Positions 33,105-40,986 of a stretch of 64,000 bases of DNA are shown here, in pieces. Both the position numbers and the translations under genes were made by a program. Source of the DNA: Bradyrhizobium sp. in8p8 (GTDB lineage: Bacteria; Pseudomonadota; Alphaproteobacteria; Rhizobiales; Xanthobacteraceae); contig NZ_AUGD01000012.1 in the NCBI RefSeq assembly GCF_000426845.1, positions 155,187 through 219,186 of the forward strand. Reading direction: 5' to 3'. Within the stretch, counting starts at the first letter, position 1. Every line of letters starts with the position of its first letter. The notes under the pieces were generated by a model, which had not been told where the DNA came from, searched no databases, and worked only from the letters and a program-made list of their open reading frames with translations.

Positions 33105-33658
33105 GGCAGCACCTTGCCGTCGCGCTGCTCGCTACCGCTCTCGCAGGGCAGGCATTCGGGCAGCAGCCGGAGCCCTTCGAGCCGGAGGGATATCGTGCCG
33201 ACAATTATCGCGCCCCGGTACCGGCGACGCTCGCCGGTGCACGCGTACTGACGACGGCGGAAGCCGAGGCGATCTGGCGCGCAAGGAGGGGCACTTTCAT
33301 CGATGTGATGCCGCGCCCGCCGAAGCCGAAGAACCTGCCCGAAGGCACCGTGTGGCGCGATGCGCCGCGCAGCAACATTCCGGGCAGCATTTGGCTGCCC
33401 GACACCGGCTACGGCGCGCTGCCGCCAGCCATGGACGATTATCTCCAGCGCGGGCTCGCTCGTGCCTCGCGCGGGGACAAGGCCGCACTGCTGGTGATCT
33501 ATTGCCTGGCCGACTGCTGGATGTCCTGGAATGCTGCAAAGCGCGCACTCGCTTACGGCTATTCCAACGTTGCCTGGTACCCCGACGGCACCGATGGCTG
33601 GGAGCGCGCGATGCTTCCGACAGAGGAGGCGCAGCCGGAACCGCGCCCCGATCAGTAG
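33101..33658 (+). CDS. PQQ-dependent catabolism-associated CXXCW motif protein
   Basis: The ATG overlaps the stop of the previous gene. The 185-residue protein has a signal peptide ending QAFGQ. A rhodanese-like body includes RGTFIDVMPRPPKPKNLP and SIWLPDTGYG. The defining motif is CLADCWMSWNAAKRAL near residue 133, a CxxCW active site in the place of the rhodanese cysteine. Such proteins are found only with PQQ alcohol dehydrogenase systems as far as I recall. A thiol-disulphide or sulfur-relay role alongside the SoxYZ-like protein is inferred. Confidence 0.88.
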   Translation: MRQHLAVALLATALAGQAFGQQPEPFEPEGYRADNYRAPVPATLAGARVLTTAEAEAIWRARRGTFIDVMPRPPKPKNLPEGTVWRDAPRSNIPGSIWLPDTGYGALPPAMDDYLQRGLARASRGDKAALLVIYCLADCWMSWNAAKRALAYGYSNVAWYPDGTDGWERAMLPTEEAQPEPRPDQ

Positions 33659-33714
33659 CGATCGTCAAGGCCGGACGCCCGGTCGTGACGCAACGTTCCA
33701 GGGGAAAGCAAAGC

Positions 33715-34017
33715 CTACTTCTGCTTCTGCAGCTTCGTCAGCGTGCCCGTGCCGTTCGTCTCGGTGGCGGTATAGCTCACGCGGTCGCCGGCATGGACCG
33801 CGTCCAGCATCGCTGCGTCCTTCGCCTTGTACTCCTGTAGCGCCCCAGCGCTGCCCGCGCCGGCGCCGACGGTGCCCTTCTGCGTCTGCTGGATCGAAAT
33901 CGTGCCATTGAGCCGATCGATCCGCATGATCATGCCGGTCATGTCTTCAGCAAAAGCGCTGGATGCGAGCATGCTGAGGGCCGCAGCGCCCGCGAAGATG
34001 AATTTCGTGGTTCCCAT
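33715..34017 (-). CDS. small periplasmic protein, CusF-like copper-binding type
   Basis: This 100-residue protein has a signal peptide ending SAFAED. The mature region, DMTGMIMRIDRLNGTISI and later MLDAVHAGDRVSYTATETNG, has the OB-like beta pattern of CusF copper-binding proteins. The Met residues near the mature N-terminus could contribute to metal binding, though the full CusF His-Trp-Met-Met set is not visible. Copper delivery is therefore uncertain. It is convergent with the CXXCW gene and separate from the ABC operon behind it. Confidence 0.65.
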   Translation of the reverse strand: MGTTKFIFAGAAALSMLASSAFAEDMTGMIMRIDRLNGTISIQQTQKGTVGAGAGSAGALQEYKAKDAAMLDAVHAGDRVSYTATETNGTGTLTKLQKQK

Positions 34018-34144
34018 CGAGGCCTCCCGGCGTCATGGAGTTCACTTCGACAAGCCATCCCGGATCAATTTGGTTCCGGCAGATCGCGGCGAACGAGCCC
34101 GCTGCGCCTGTGGGAACCCTCGTGAGTCGCCCGTGAGGCTGCCG

Positions 34145-34753
34145 CTATTCCATTTCCTGCTGGATCAAACGCCCGAGCGCGAACAGGCGCTGGTCGATCG
34201 TGGTAGGAACCTCGCAGACGAAGCGCACCACTTTATGGCGGTCTTCGAAAATACGGGTCTTCCAGATCAGCTCGTTGCTCAGCGCTTCGACCTTGGCCTC
34301 ATCGCGCGGCGTTGCGCCCTGCAGGGCCTGGAGCTGAAGCGCATCTTCGCGAATCGTGTCGGCAGCCTCGCGCTGCTTGCGGCTGACCCGTTCGAGACCG
34401 TTCATGACTTGGGAACGCTGGGCATTCAGCGTGTCGAACAGGCCGGCAAACAGGAGCTTCGCTTTCGCGGCCTTGTCGGAGCCAGAGGCGGCTAGAAGCT
34501 CCTTCACCGATTTCTCGGCCTCGTCCAGCGGCGTCTTGCGTGCCGACAGCTTTGCAACCAGCGCGCTGACCTCGGCGTCGTCCTTCCACTTGTTCTGGAC
34601 GTCATCGAGCGGCGGACCGGCCCACACGGCGGCCAGCGAGATCTCCGGAACCTTGGCCTGGGTGCAGGGCCAGTCCGGATAGCGCGGATCGGCCGCGGGC
34701 GCGGCTGTGGCGGACAGCGTCATTGTGATGGCAGCCAGGACCCAAACCTTCAT
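34145..34753 (-). CDS. exported protein of unknown function, last gene of the PQQ-associated ABC operon
   Basis: The start at 34753 overlaps the permease stop (ATGA), so translation is coupled. The 202-residue protein has a signal peptide ending AAPAAD. A helix-rich body includes PDWPCTQAKVPEISLAAVWAG near the mature N-terminus and charged heptad-like stretches such as VSRKQREAADTIREDALQLQ. The cysteines in PWPCTQ-like and RFVCEV positions may form a disulphide. No catalytic motif is seen. Its fixed place after the ABC genes suggests a periplasmic accessory of the same system. Confidence 0.75.
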   Translation of the reverse strand: MKVWVLAAITMTLSATAAPAADPRYPDWPCTQAKVPEISLAAVWAGPPLDDVQNKWKDDAEVSALVAKLSARKTPLDEAEKSVKELLAASGSDKAAKAKLLFAGLFDTLNAQRSQVMNGLERVSRKQREAADTIREDALQLQALQGATPRDEAKVEALSNELIWKTRIFEDRHKVVRFVCEVPTTIDQRLFALGRLIQQEME

Positions 34754-35598
34754 CCTTCGCCTCCGGCAGGGCCGCGTCGCGCCAGCCCGCGCGAGGGATC
34801 ATAGGCCAAGATCGCACCGATCATGAAGACGATTGTGCAAGCAGCAACCACCGCCAGCGAGATCCAGTTGATCTGCCCGTACAGCGCGAAGCGGATCAGC
34901 TCGACCGCATGGGTGAACGGATTGACCTCGCAAAGATAGTAAAGATAGGGGCTGCCCTCCTGCACCCGCCAGAGCGGGTAGAGCGCGGAGGAGGCGAAGA
35001 ACATCGGGAATATGACGAAGTTCATCACGCCGGCGAAATTTTCCAGCTGTTTGATGCCGGAGGAGATCAGCATTCCGAGAGAACCCAGCATCAGCCCCGA
35101 GAGGATCAGCGCCGGCAGCACGGTAAGGTAGCCCGCGGCCGGCGGGGTAATGTCCCAAAGCCAGGCGATCAGCAGGAACGCATAGACCTGGAGCAGCGAC
35201 ACCGCGGTGCCCGCGAGCAGCTTGCAGAACAAGAGGAACCCGCGTGGCAGCGGGCTCACCAGCAGGGTGCGCATATTGCCCATCTCGCGGTCATAGACCA
35301 TCGAGAGCGAAGACTGCATGCCGTTGAAGAGCTGAATCATCGCAATCAGCCCAGGTGCGATATACACCTCGTAGAGGATGTAGGTCTCATATGGCGGGAT
35401 GATGGAGATGCCGAGCACCTGGCGGAAGCCGGCGGCAAAGATGAACAGCCACACCAGGGGCCGTACCAGTGCGGAGACAAAACGTTCGCGCTGATGCAGG
35501 AAGCGCAGCCCCTCGCGCCAGACGATGCCGGTGAGGCAGGTCAGGTACTCCTGGACTGAGAAGCCACGCGGCGTATCGCGCGCGGTGATGCTGCTCAT
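34750..35598 (-). CDS. ABC-2 type permease of the PQQ-dependent alcohol dehydrogenase-associated transporter (PedC/LutF-like)
   Basis: The 282-residue protein has about six hydrophobic helices and the ABC-2 permease pattern (SALVRPLVWLFIFAAGF, then YDREMGNMRTLLVSPLPRGFLL). It matches the PedC-type permease that accompanies PQQ alcohol dehydrogenases. Related proteins in methylotrophs (Lut) and Pseudomonas (Ped) affect growth with lanthanides, so a role in lanthanide handling is the leading hypothesis. Overlapping stop/start codons tie it to the ATPase upstream and the exported protein downstream. Confidence 0.88.
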   Translation of the reverse strand: MSSITARDTPRGFSVQEYLTCLTGIVWREGLRFLHQRERFVSALVRPLVWLFIFAAGFRQVLGISIIPPYETYILYEVYIAPGLIAMIQLFNGMQSSLSMVYDREMGNMRTLLVSPLPRGFLLFCKLLAGTAVSLLQVYAFLLIAWLWDITPPAAGYLTVLPALILSGLMLGSLGMLISSGIKQLENFAGVMNFVIFPMFFASSALYPLWRVQEGSPYLYYLCEVNPFTHAVELIRFALYGQINWISLAVVAACTIVFMIGAILAYDPSRGLARRGPAGGEG

Positions 35599-36401
35599 GC
35601 GCCGCCTCCAGGCATCGTTTGCGCGCCGGTCAGGCGCATGAAGGCGGTGTTGACGTCCTGCGCGCCGGCTTCCGCGACGACGCGGCTCATCGGACCCTGC
35701 GCCAGCACTTTACCTTGGTGCAGCACGACGAGATCGTCACTGGGCATGATCTCGTCGAACAGGTGCGTGGCCCAGAGCACGCCAATGCTCTGCTCGGCCA
35801 CGAGCTGGCGAACATGGCTGATGATGTCGGCCCGTGCCTTGACGTCCAGGCCGACGGTCGGCTCGTCCAGCAACAGCAGCCGGGGACGGTGCAGCAACGC
35901 TCGTGCAATCTCCAGCCGCCGCATCTGTCCGCCCGAGAGATCGCGCACCTTGCTGCCGGCGCGCTCTTCGAGCCCGATGCGGCCGAGCAGCTCGGCGCTG
36001 CGGGCGGCGGCCTCGCGGCGGCTGATGCCGTGGAGGGCGGCGTGATAGAGCAGGTTCTGCGTCAGCGACAGGTCGAGGTCGAGCGTGCGCGGCTGGAATA
36101 CGACACCTAACAGCCGCAGCGCCTCGCCGGGAGTCTTGCTGATGTCATGGCCGAAGATGGAGACACGGCCGGACTGGATGCCGAACAGGCGAGTGACGAG
36201 CGAGAACAGCGTGCTCTTTCCGGCGCCGTTGAGTCCCAGCAGTGCCGTGAAGCTCGCCGGCTGCACGTCGAATGACACGTCCGTGAGCGCGCGCCGTGGT
36301 CCGTAGGAATGGCTGACGCCCTCGATCGACAACGCCGGCAACGCGGCCGCATCAGGCCTCGGCATCTGACGTTGCTCGGTGACCGGGGCAGGGCTGGTCA
36401 T
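35595..36401 (-). CDS. ABC transporter ATP-binding protein of the PQQ-associated system (PedB/LutE-like)
   Basis: Starting at 36401 (MTSPAPV), the protein has 268 residues. Walker A is GLNGAGKST, the signature is LSGGQMRRLEIARAL, Walker B is LLLLDEPTVGLD and the switch His is in WATHLFDEI. The NGAGKST form and the DEPTVGLD element are typical of ABC-2 (export-type) ATPases, fitting the ABC-2 permease it overlaps. The preceding propeller gene overlaps its start (ATGA). A longer start at 36422 would overlap that gene more deeply. Confidence 0.9.
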   Translation of the reverse strand: MTSPAPVTEQRQMPRPDAAALPALSIEGVSHSYGPRRALTDVSFDVQPASFTALLGLNGAGKSTLFSLVTRLFGIQSGRVSIFGHDISKTPGEALRLLGVVFQPRTLDLDLSLTQNLLYHAALHGISRREAAARSAELLGRIGLEERAGSKVRDLSGGQMRRLEIARALLHRPRLLLLDEPTVGLDVKARADIISHVRQLVAEQSIGVLWATHLFDEIMPSDDLVVLHQGKVLAQGPMSRVVAEAGAQDVNTAFMRLTGAQTMPGGGA

Positions 36402-37366
36402 GGCGCAATCGCGACGCCCCAAGGCAGTTCGCCCACCTGAATGGTCTTGATGACTTTCTGCGCGGCGACGTCGATGACCGAGACGTCGTTCGACACGCCA
36501 TTGGTGGTGAGCAGGTATTTTTCGTCGGGCGTGAACGCGACATGCCAGACGCGCTGCCCGACCAGCAGATATTTCGTCACTTTGCGCGTGGCGACGTCGA
36601 CGACCGCGATGCGGTTGGCGGGCCCGAGCGCGACAAAGGCGGTCTTGTCATCTCTGGTCATGCCGATGCCGACCGGCTGGATGGCTTCTTTTCGCAAGCC
36701 CGGGATTTCGAACGTGACCTTGCCGATCACTTCGTGCTTCTTGGGATCGATGATCGAGACCGTGCCGCCGATCTCCGAGGACACCCAGACTTCGGAGCTG
36801 TCATGCTTGTACTCGGCAAAACGCGGGCGCGCGTCGACCAGCACGTTGGCGACGATCTGGCGCGTGGCGGTGTCGATGAAATGCGCCATGTTGGTGGTCT
36901 CGGACGTGTTGATCAGTGTCTTGCCGTCGGGGCTGATGGTCATGCCCTCGGGCTCGACGCCGACCTGGATATCACCCAGGCGCGCGCGCTTCTCGAGGTC
37001 GATCACGGTCACCGTGTTGTCGTTCTCGTTGGCGACGTAGAGAGTCTTTCCGGCGGCATCCTGGGCGAACAATTCCGGATCGGGGCCGGAGGGCAGGCTG
37101 TCGACGACGGTCTGCGTCTTGGCATCGATCACCTGGATGGTGTCGTCGTCGCCCACTGCGACCATCACGAACTTTCCATCACGTGTGAGATCGATCCCGC
37201 GCGGGCGCTGACCGACTTTGATGGTCTTGGTCACCGTCCAGGTCTCGGTGTCGATGACCGACACCGTGTTACTCTTCTCGTTCGAAACATAGGCGATGAA
37301 CGCATGCGCAGGCGCTGCGACGAGCGCCATTGCGGAGAGTAGCCCAACACGCCACATGCGCAACAT
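36398..37366 (-). CDS. PQQ-dependent catabolism-associated beta-propeller protein (YVTN family)
   Basis: The start at 37366 sits seven bases after GAGG; the longer ATG at 37390 would overlap the upstream gene. The 322-residue product has a signal peptide ending APAHAF. Seven YVTN-type repeats follow, with cores such as YVSNEKSNTVSVIDT, YVANENDNTVTVID and LLTTNGVSNDVSVID. It has no PQQ-ligand set, so it is not itself a dehydrogenase. In related ped/lut operons the propeller sits with the ABC genes and is thought to act in the periplasm. Ligand unknown. Confidence 0.9.
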   Translation of the reverse strand: MLRMWRVGLLSAMALVAAPAHAFIAYVSNEKSNTVSVIDTETWTVTKTIKVGQRPRGIDLTRDGKFVMVAVGDDDTIQVIDAKTQTVVDSLPSGPDPELFAQDAAGKTLYVANENDNTVTVIDLEKRARLGDIQVGVEPEGMTISPDGKTLINTSETTNMAHFIDTATRQIVANVLVDARPRFAEYKHDSSEVWVSSEIGGTVSIIDPKKHEVIGKVTFEIPGLRKEAIQPVGIGMTRDDKTAFVALGPANRIAVVDVATRKVTKYLLVGQRVWHVAFTPDEKYLLTTNGVSNDVSVIDVAAQKVIKTIQVGELPWGVAIAP

Positions 37367-37374
37367 CTGCGTCC

Positions 37375-38556
37375 TCACTTCAACTTGCATTTGCTCTCCG
37401 GGCGATCGTAGCCGAGCGTGTCGAGCTCGGAGACCTGATGCAGGAAACCTTCCTGCGGCGATACCGACACCACCATGCGGCCGTCGACCAGCAGGATCGG
37501 CTGGCGAAGCTGCAAGTTCCAGTCACGCAAGGTCAGCCGCGTGCCTTTGAAGGCGGCGACCGAGAAATCCGGGCCCTTGATGAAGTCGGTCACCTTCTTG
37601 ATGTCGCCGGAATTGGTGCGCGAGGTGCCTTCGCCGATCATGCGGACCGCGGTCCAGGCCTGCATGTCGAGCGCGGTCATGCGCCGCGAATTCAGCTTGA
37701 AGAAGCGGTTCTGGATCTGGATCGCGCCCCACTGGTCCTGCGCCGCGTCCCAGCTCCGCGGCACGAGGCCGGCGGAGCCCGCGACGGGGCGCGGATCCCA
37801 GGTGCGATAGGGCAGGTACGCGCCGAAGACCTCGCTCTCATCGGCGGCGATCAGCACGTCGTATGCGGGCGCCTGCTGCGTAAACACCGGAATCTGGCGC
37901 TGGATCAGCGTCACGCCGCTGTCGGTACGTCGCGCGCCGCCTTTGTCTTCGAAGGTCCGTTCCTGGACGATCTTGGCGCCGAACCGCGTCGCGGTGCGCC
38001 GGAGCGCATCGGCGAACAGCCTGTCTTCGTTATGGGAGCCGACCACGAGAAGCCAGCGCGACCACTTTTTCCAAACGAGATACTGGCCGAGCGCATCGGC
38101 CAGCATCGCGCGTGTCGGAGCGGTGTGGATGACATTGGCGCGGCAATCGGCCTCGCGCAACCGTTCGTCGATTGCGCCGACGTTGAACAGCAGCGTGCCG
38201 CGCTCACGCAGGGCGTCGGAGACTTTCAGCAGCGCATCGGCCGGCAGGTCGGCGATGACGAACCCGTTCTTGTCAGCGAGGGCGGTTGCAGCCTGGACCG
38301 GATCCTCGCCTTCCTTGACGCGGCGCTCCTCCAGCGTGAAGCGCTGGTTGAGAAACTTTCCGGTGGTGTTGTTGTCCTCGATGGCGAGGCGGGCGCCGGC
38401 GAGGCCGTCATTCTCCGCAGGTTGCTCGGCCAGCGATAGCGTCGATCGGGTGCCGGCAATTCCGAGATAGCCGACGCCGATCGTAACCGGGTCCGCGGCG
38501 AGCGCACTCGTGGCGGCAACACCCAGACCGATCAGGCCGACCAACCATCGGATCAT
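37375..38556 (-). CDS. periplasmic binding protein of the PQQ-associated ABC system (branched-chain amino acid type fold; PedA/LutA-like)
   Basis: GGAGGAAAC precedes the ATG at 38556. The 393-residue protein has a signal peptide ending SALAAD. It shows the LivJ-like fold (VTIGVGYLGIAGTRS, GARLAIEDNNTTGK, VVGSHNEDRLFADALRR), consistent with the binding protein of PQQ alcohol dehydrogenase-associated ABC systems. It opens an operon of five genes (binding protein, propeller, ATPase, permease, exported protein) with overlapping or closely spaced ends. Homologous operons have been tied to lanthanide uptake or response, so this is the strongest transport candidate for lanthanides in the window. Confidence 0.88.
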   Translation of the reverse strand: MIRWLVGLIGLGVAATSALAADPVTIGVGYLGIAGTRSTLSLAEQPAENDGLAGARLAIEDNNTTGKFLNQRFTLEERRVKEGEDPVQAATALADKNGFVIADLPADALLKVSDALRERGTLLFNVGAIDERLREADCRANVIHTAPTRAMLADALGQYLVWKKWSRWLLVVGSHNEDRLFADALRRTATRFGAKIVQERTFEDKGGARRTDSGVTLIQRQIPVFTQQAPAYDVLIAADESEVFGAYLPYRTWDPRPVAGSAGLVPRSWDAAQDQWGAIQIQNRFFKLNSRRMTALDMQAWTAVRMIGEGTSRTNSGDIKKVTDFIKGPDFSVAAFKGTRLTLRDWNLQLRQPILLVDGRMVVSVSPQEGFLHQVSELDTLGYDRPESKCKLK

Positions 38557-38684
38557 GTTTCCTCCAGGCGTTCTCCCCAGCTTGACCGCTGGTGGAGAAT
38601 TGTCTCTGCTGAAGCATGACCAATTTGTCAGGGCATGCAACCCCGCATTTCGTCCTCGCGCGCGCGAGGACGGGAATCACGATC

Positions 38685-39188
38685 GTGCGAGCATTGATAG
38701 GCTTTGCGGCTTTGTTGTTGACGGGTTCGGTCGCGCTCGCCGATCCGCCAAAGCTTGCGGTCTTCGATTTCGAGCTGATCGACACCAGTCTGCCCGGTGA
38801 GTTCTACGGCGCGAAGCCGGAGCAGGCGCGGCTGGAGCGTATCAGCGAGCAGCTGCGCAAGGAACTGGCAGAATCGGGCCGGTTCCAGCTCCTTGATATA
38901 GCTCCGGTCAGGGATGCCGCCCGTCGCGCGAACCTGCAAGCCTGCGGCGGCTGCGACCTCAAGCTCGCCCGTCAGCTCGGTGCCGATCTGGAGATCACCG
39001 GGCTCGTGCAGAAGGTCTCGAACCTGATCATCAGTCTTAACGTCTATCTCCGAGACGTGAAGACCGGCAACATGATGACGGTCGCCAGCGCCGACATGCG
39101 CGGCAACACCGACGAAGCCTGGACGCGCACCATGAGCTACCTGATCCGGAACCGTTTGCTGGCGCCGAATTACGGGCGGCCGGAGTAG
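38685..39188 (+). CDS. exported protein of the PQQ-cluster DUF2380/DUF3280 type
   Basis: A GTG at 38685 gives a normal signal peptide (RALIGFAALLLTGSVALAD) and 167 residues. An ATG at 38616 would add 23 residues before it without a ribosome binding site. The mature part begins PPKLAVFDFELIDTSLPGEF, followed by RISEQLRKELAESGRF and QACGGCDLKLARQLGADLEITG, a pattern I associate with a family of proteins of unknown function found in PQQ clusters. Its beta-rich form recalls lipoprotein-like or CsgG-related folds, but that is uncertain. It is divergent from the ABC operon. Confidence 0.75.
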   Translation: MRALIGFAALLLTGSVALADPPKLAVFDFELIDTSLPGEFYGAKPEQARLERISEQLRKELAESGRFQLLDIAPVRDAARRANLQACGGCDLKLARQLGADLEITGLVQKVSNLIISLNVYLRDVKTGNMMTVASADMRGNTDEAWTRTMSYLIRNRLLAPNYGRPE

Positions 39189-39246
39189 AGCAGCAATAGC
39201 TCGCCGCGAGGGCGCTTCGCGCTCACAAGCGGAGAAGGAAAAAACG

Positions 39247-40092
39247 CTACGCCGTCAACCTTGCTGCGTGCCAGTGCAGGTGATCGCTCATAAAGGTGGA
39301 GATGAAATAGTAGCTGTGGTCGTAGCCCGCCTGCCGCCGCAGCGTAAGCGGGATGTTAGTCTTGGTGCATGCCTCTTGCAGCAGCTCGGGCTTGAGCTGC
39401 TCCTTCAAGAAGTTGTCGGCATCGCCGTAATCGACCAGGAAGCCGGAGAATCTCGCGCCATCCTCGATCAGCGCCACCGTGTCGTGGTTGCGCCAGGCGT
39501 CCTTGTTCGGCCCGAGATAGCCGGTCAGGGCCTTGATGCCCCAGGGCACCTGCGAAGGCGCCACGATCGGGGCGAACGCGCTCGCGGCGCGATAGCGGTG
39601 CGGGTTGCGCAGCGTCACCGTCAGCGCACCGTGGCCGCCCATGGAGTGGCCCATCACCGATTGCCGCTTGGCGTCGACCGGAAAGTTCTCGGCGACCAGC
39701 TTGGGCAACTCGTCGGTGACGTAGCTCCACATGCGGTAGTTTCGCGCGAATGGCTCTTGGGTCGCATCGACATAGAAGCCGGCGCCCAGGCCGAAATCAT
39801 AGGCATTGTTGGCGTCACCCGGCACGTCCGGCCCGCGCGGCGAGGTGTCTGGTGCGACGAAGATCAGGCCGAGCTCGGCGCAGGCTTTGCGGAATTCGCC
39901 CTTCTCGGTGACGTTGGCGTGGGTGCAGGTGAGTCCGGAAAGATACCAGACCACGGGCAGCTTGGCGCCGGCCGCATGCGGCGGAACGTAGACCGAGAAC
40001 ACCATGTCGGTTCCGGTGGCCTGGCTGGCATGGCGATAGACGCCCTGCACGCCGCCATGGGATTTATTGGTCGAGACAGTCTCAATCGTCAT
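39247..40092 (-). CDS. fghA: S-formylglutathione hydrolase
   Basis: The ATG at 40092 (MTIETVSTNKSHGGVQG) gives 281 residues. It is an esterase-D type serine hydrolase, with nucleophile motif GHSMGGHGAL near residue 145, an oxyanion region around YLSGLTCTHANVTEKG and the late His in AGYDHSYYF. It hydrolyses S-formylglutathione to formate and glutathione, completing the formaldehyde route begun by Gfa and FrmA at 13635-15339. It is 24 kb from those genes, so coordination would depend on shared regulators. No formate dehydrogenase is in the window. Confidence 0.93.
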   Translation of the reverse strand: MTIETVSTNKSHGGVQGVYRHASQATGTDMVFSVYVPPHAAGAKLPVVWYLSGLTCTHANVTEKGEFRKACAELGLIFVAPDTSPRGPDVPGDANNAYDFGLGAGFYVDATQEPFARNYRMWSYVTDELPKLVAENFPVDAKRQSVMGHSMGGHGALTVTLRNPHRYRAASAFAPIVAPSQVPWGIKALTGYLGPNKDAWRNHDTVALIEDGARFSGFLVDYGDADNFLKEQLKPELLQEACTKTNIPLTLRRQAGYDHSYYFISTFMSDHLHWHAARLTA

Positions 40093-40159
40093 GCCCAAGC
40101 TCCGTGGCATCTCACCCCATCAACAATGCACGCTTGTGTGACCGAAATTTGTGGCGTCG

Positions 40160-40780
40160 TCAGGCGACGCCACTGTCGATCGCCAGCCGCACCAGCTCGA
40201 CCGAGGTTTTCACGCCGAGCTTCTGGCGCATGATGGACGAGGTATTGGCCACCGTCTTGTAGGACGATTGCACCAGCCAGGCGATCTCGGACAGGCTCTT
40301 GCCGGCGCTCAGCAGCCGCAGGATCTCCATCTCGCGTGCGTTCAGCTTCGAGAGCGGGCTTTGGGCCAGCGTCGGTCCTGCAAAGGCGATGCTGCGCGCG
40401 ATGGCAGTGGGCAGATAGGTGCCGCCGCCGCTGACGGCGCGGATCGCCTCGACGAGGTCGTCGGGATCGCCGGTCTTTGAGACATACCCCTTGGCGCCGC
40501 ACTCGATAGCGCGCGCGGCGAAAGCAGGATCGTCGTTCATGCTGAACATGATGATCCGGGCCTCCGGCGCGCGCTCGAGGATGCGACGTGCGAGCTCGAA
40601 GCCGGACACGGTCGGCAGGTTGATGTCGATGATGCAGAGGTCGGGGCGTTCGACGATGAAGACGCACTCGCCGTCTTCGGCGTCGGCAGCCTCCAGAATC
40701 TCGATCTCGCCCTCGTCGGCCAGCACGGCACGGCAGCCGGAGGCGACAATGGGATGATCGTCGACGATCAGAATGCGCAT
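40160..40780 (-). CDS. NarL/FixJ-type response regulator, likely partner of the MoxY-like kinase
   Basis: The 206-residue protein has a receiver domain (MRILIVDDHPIVASG, phosphoacceptor Asp in CIIDINLPTVSG, Lys in GYVSKTGDPDD) and a C-terminal LuxR-type helix-turn-helix (LNAREMEILRLLSAGKSLSEIA and KTVANTSSIMRQKLGV). It is divergent from the histidine kinase at 40987, with ~200 bases between. That layout and the kinase's MoxY-like sensor match the MoxX/FlhR regulators of methanol and formaldehyde oxidation. It lies next to fghA. Targets are not shown by sequence. Confidence 0.9.
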   Translation of the reverse strand: MRILIVDDHPIVASGCRAVLADEGEIEILEAADAEDGECVFIVERPDLCIIDINLPTVSGFELARRILERAPEARIIMFSMNDDPAFAARAIECGAKGYVSKTGDPDDLVEAIRAVSGGGTYLPTAIARSIAFAGPTLAQSPLSKLNAREMEILRLLSAGKSLSEIAWLVQSSYKTVANTSSIMRQKLGVKTSVELVRLAIDSGVA

Positions 40781-40986
40781 AGGCGTTCCCCGCGACAGCG
40801 CATCCCTGCGTTAGAGTTTGCCTGTTTTGCGCTGCACGCAGCCAGCATGAGGAACTGGGCGTCTCATGTGGCCTCATGCAACCCGGCCGGGATTGCTGTA
40901 CGCTTCCGATTAGATATCGGGCGCTTCGCCTCTGTCAACGTCATCGGACAGGCGCGGGCATCCTTCGCGAGGCACTGGCGATAGCA

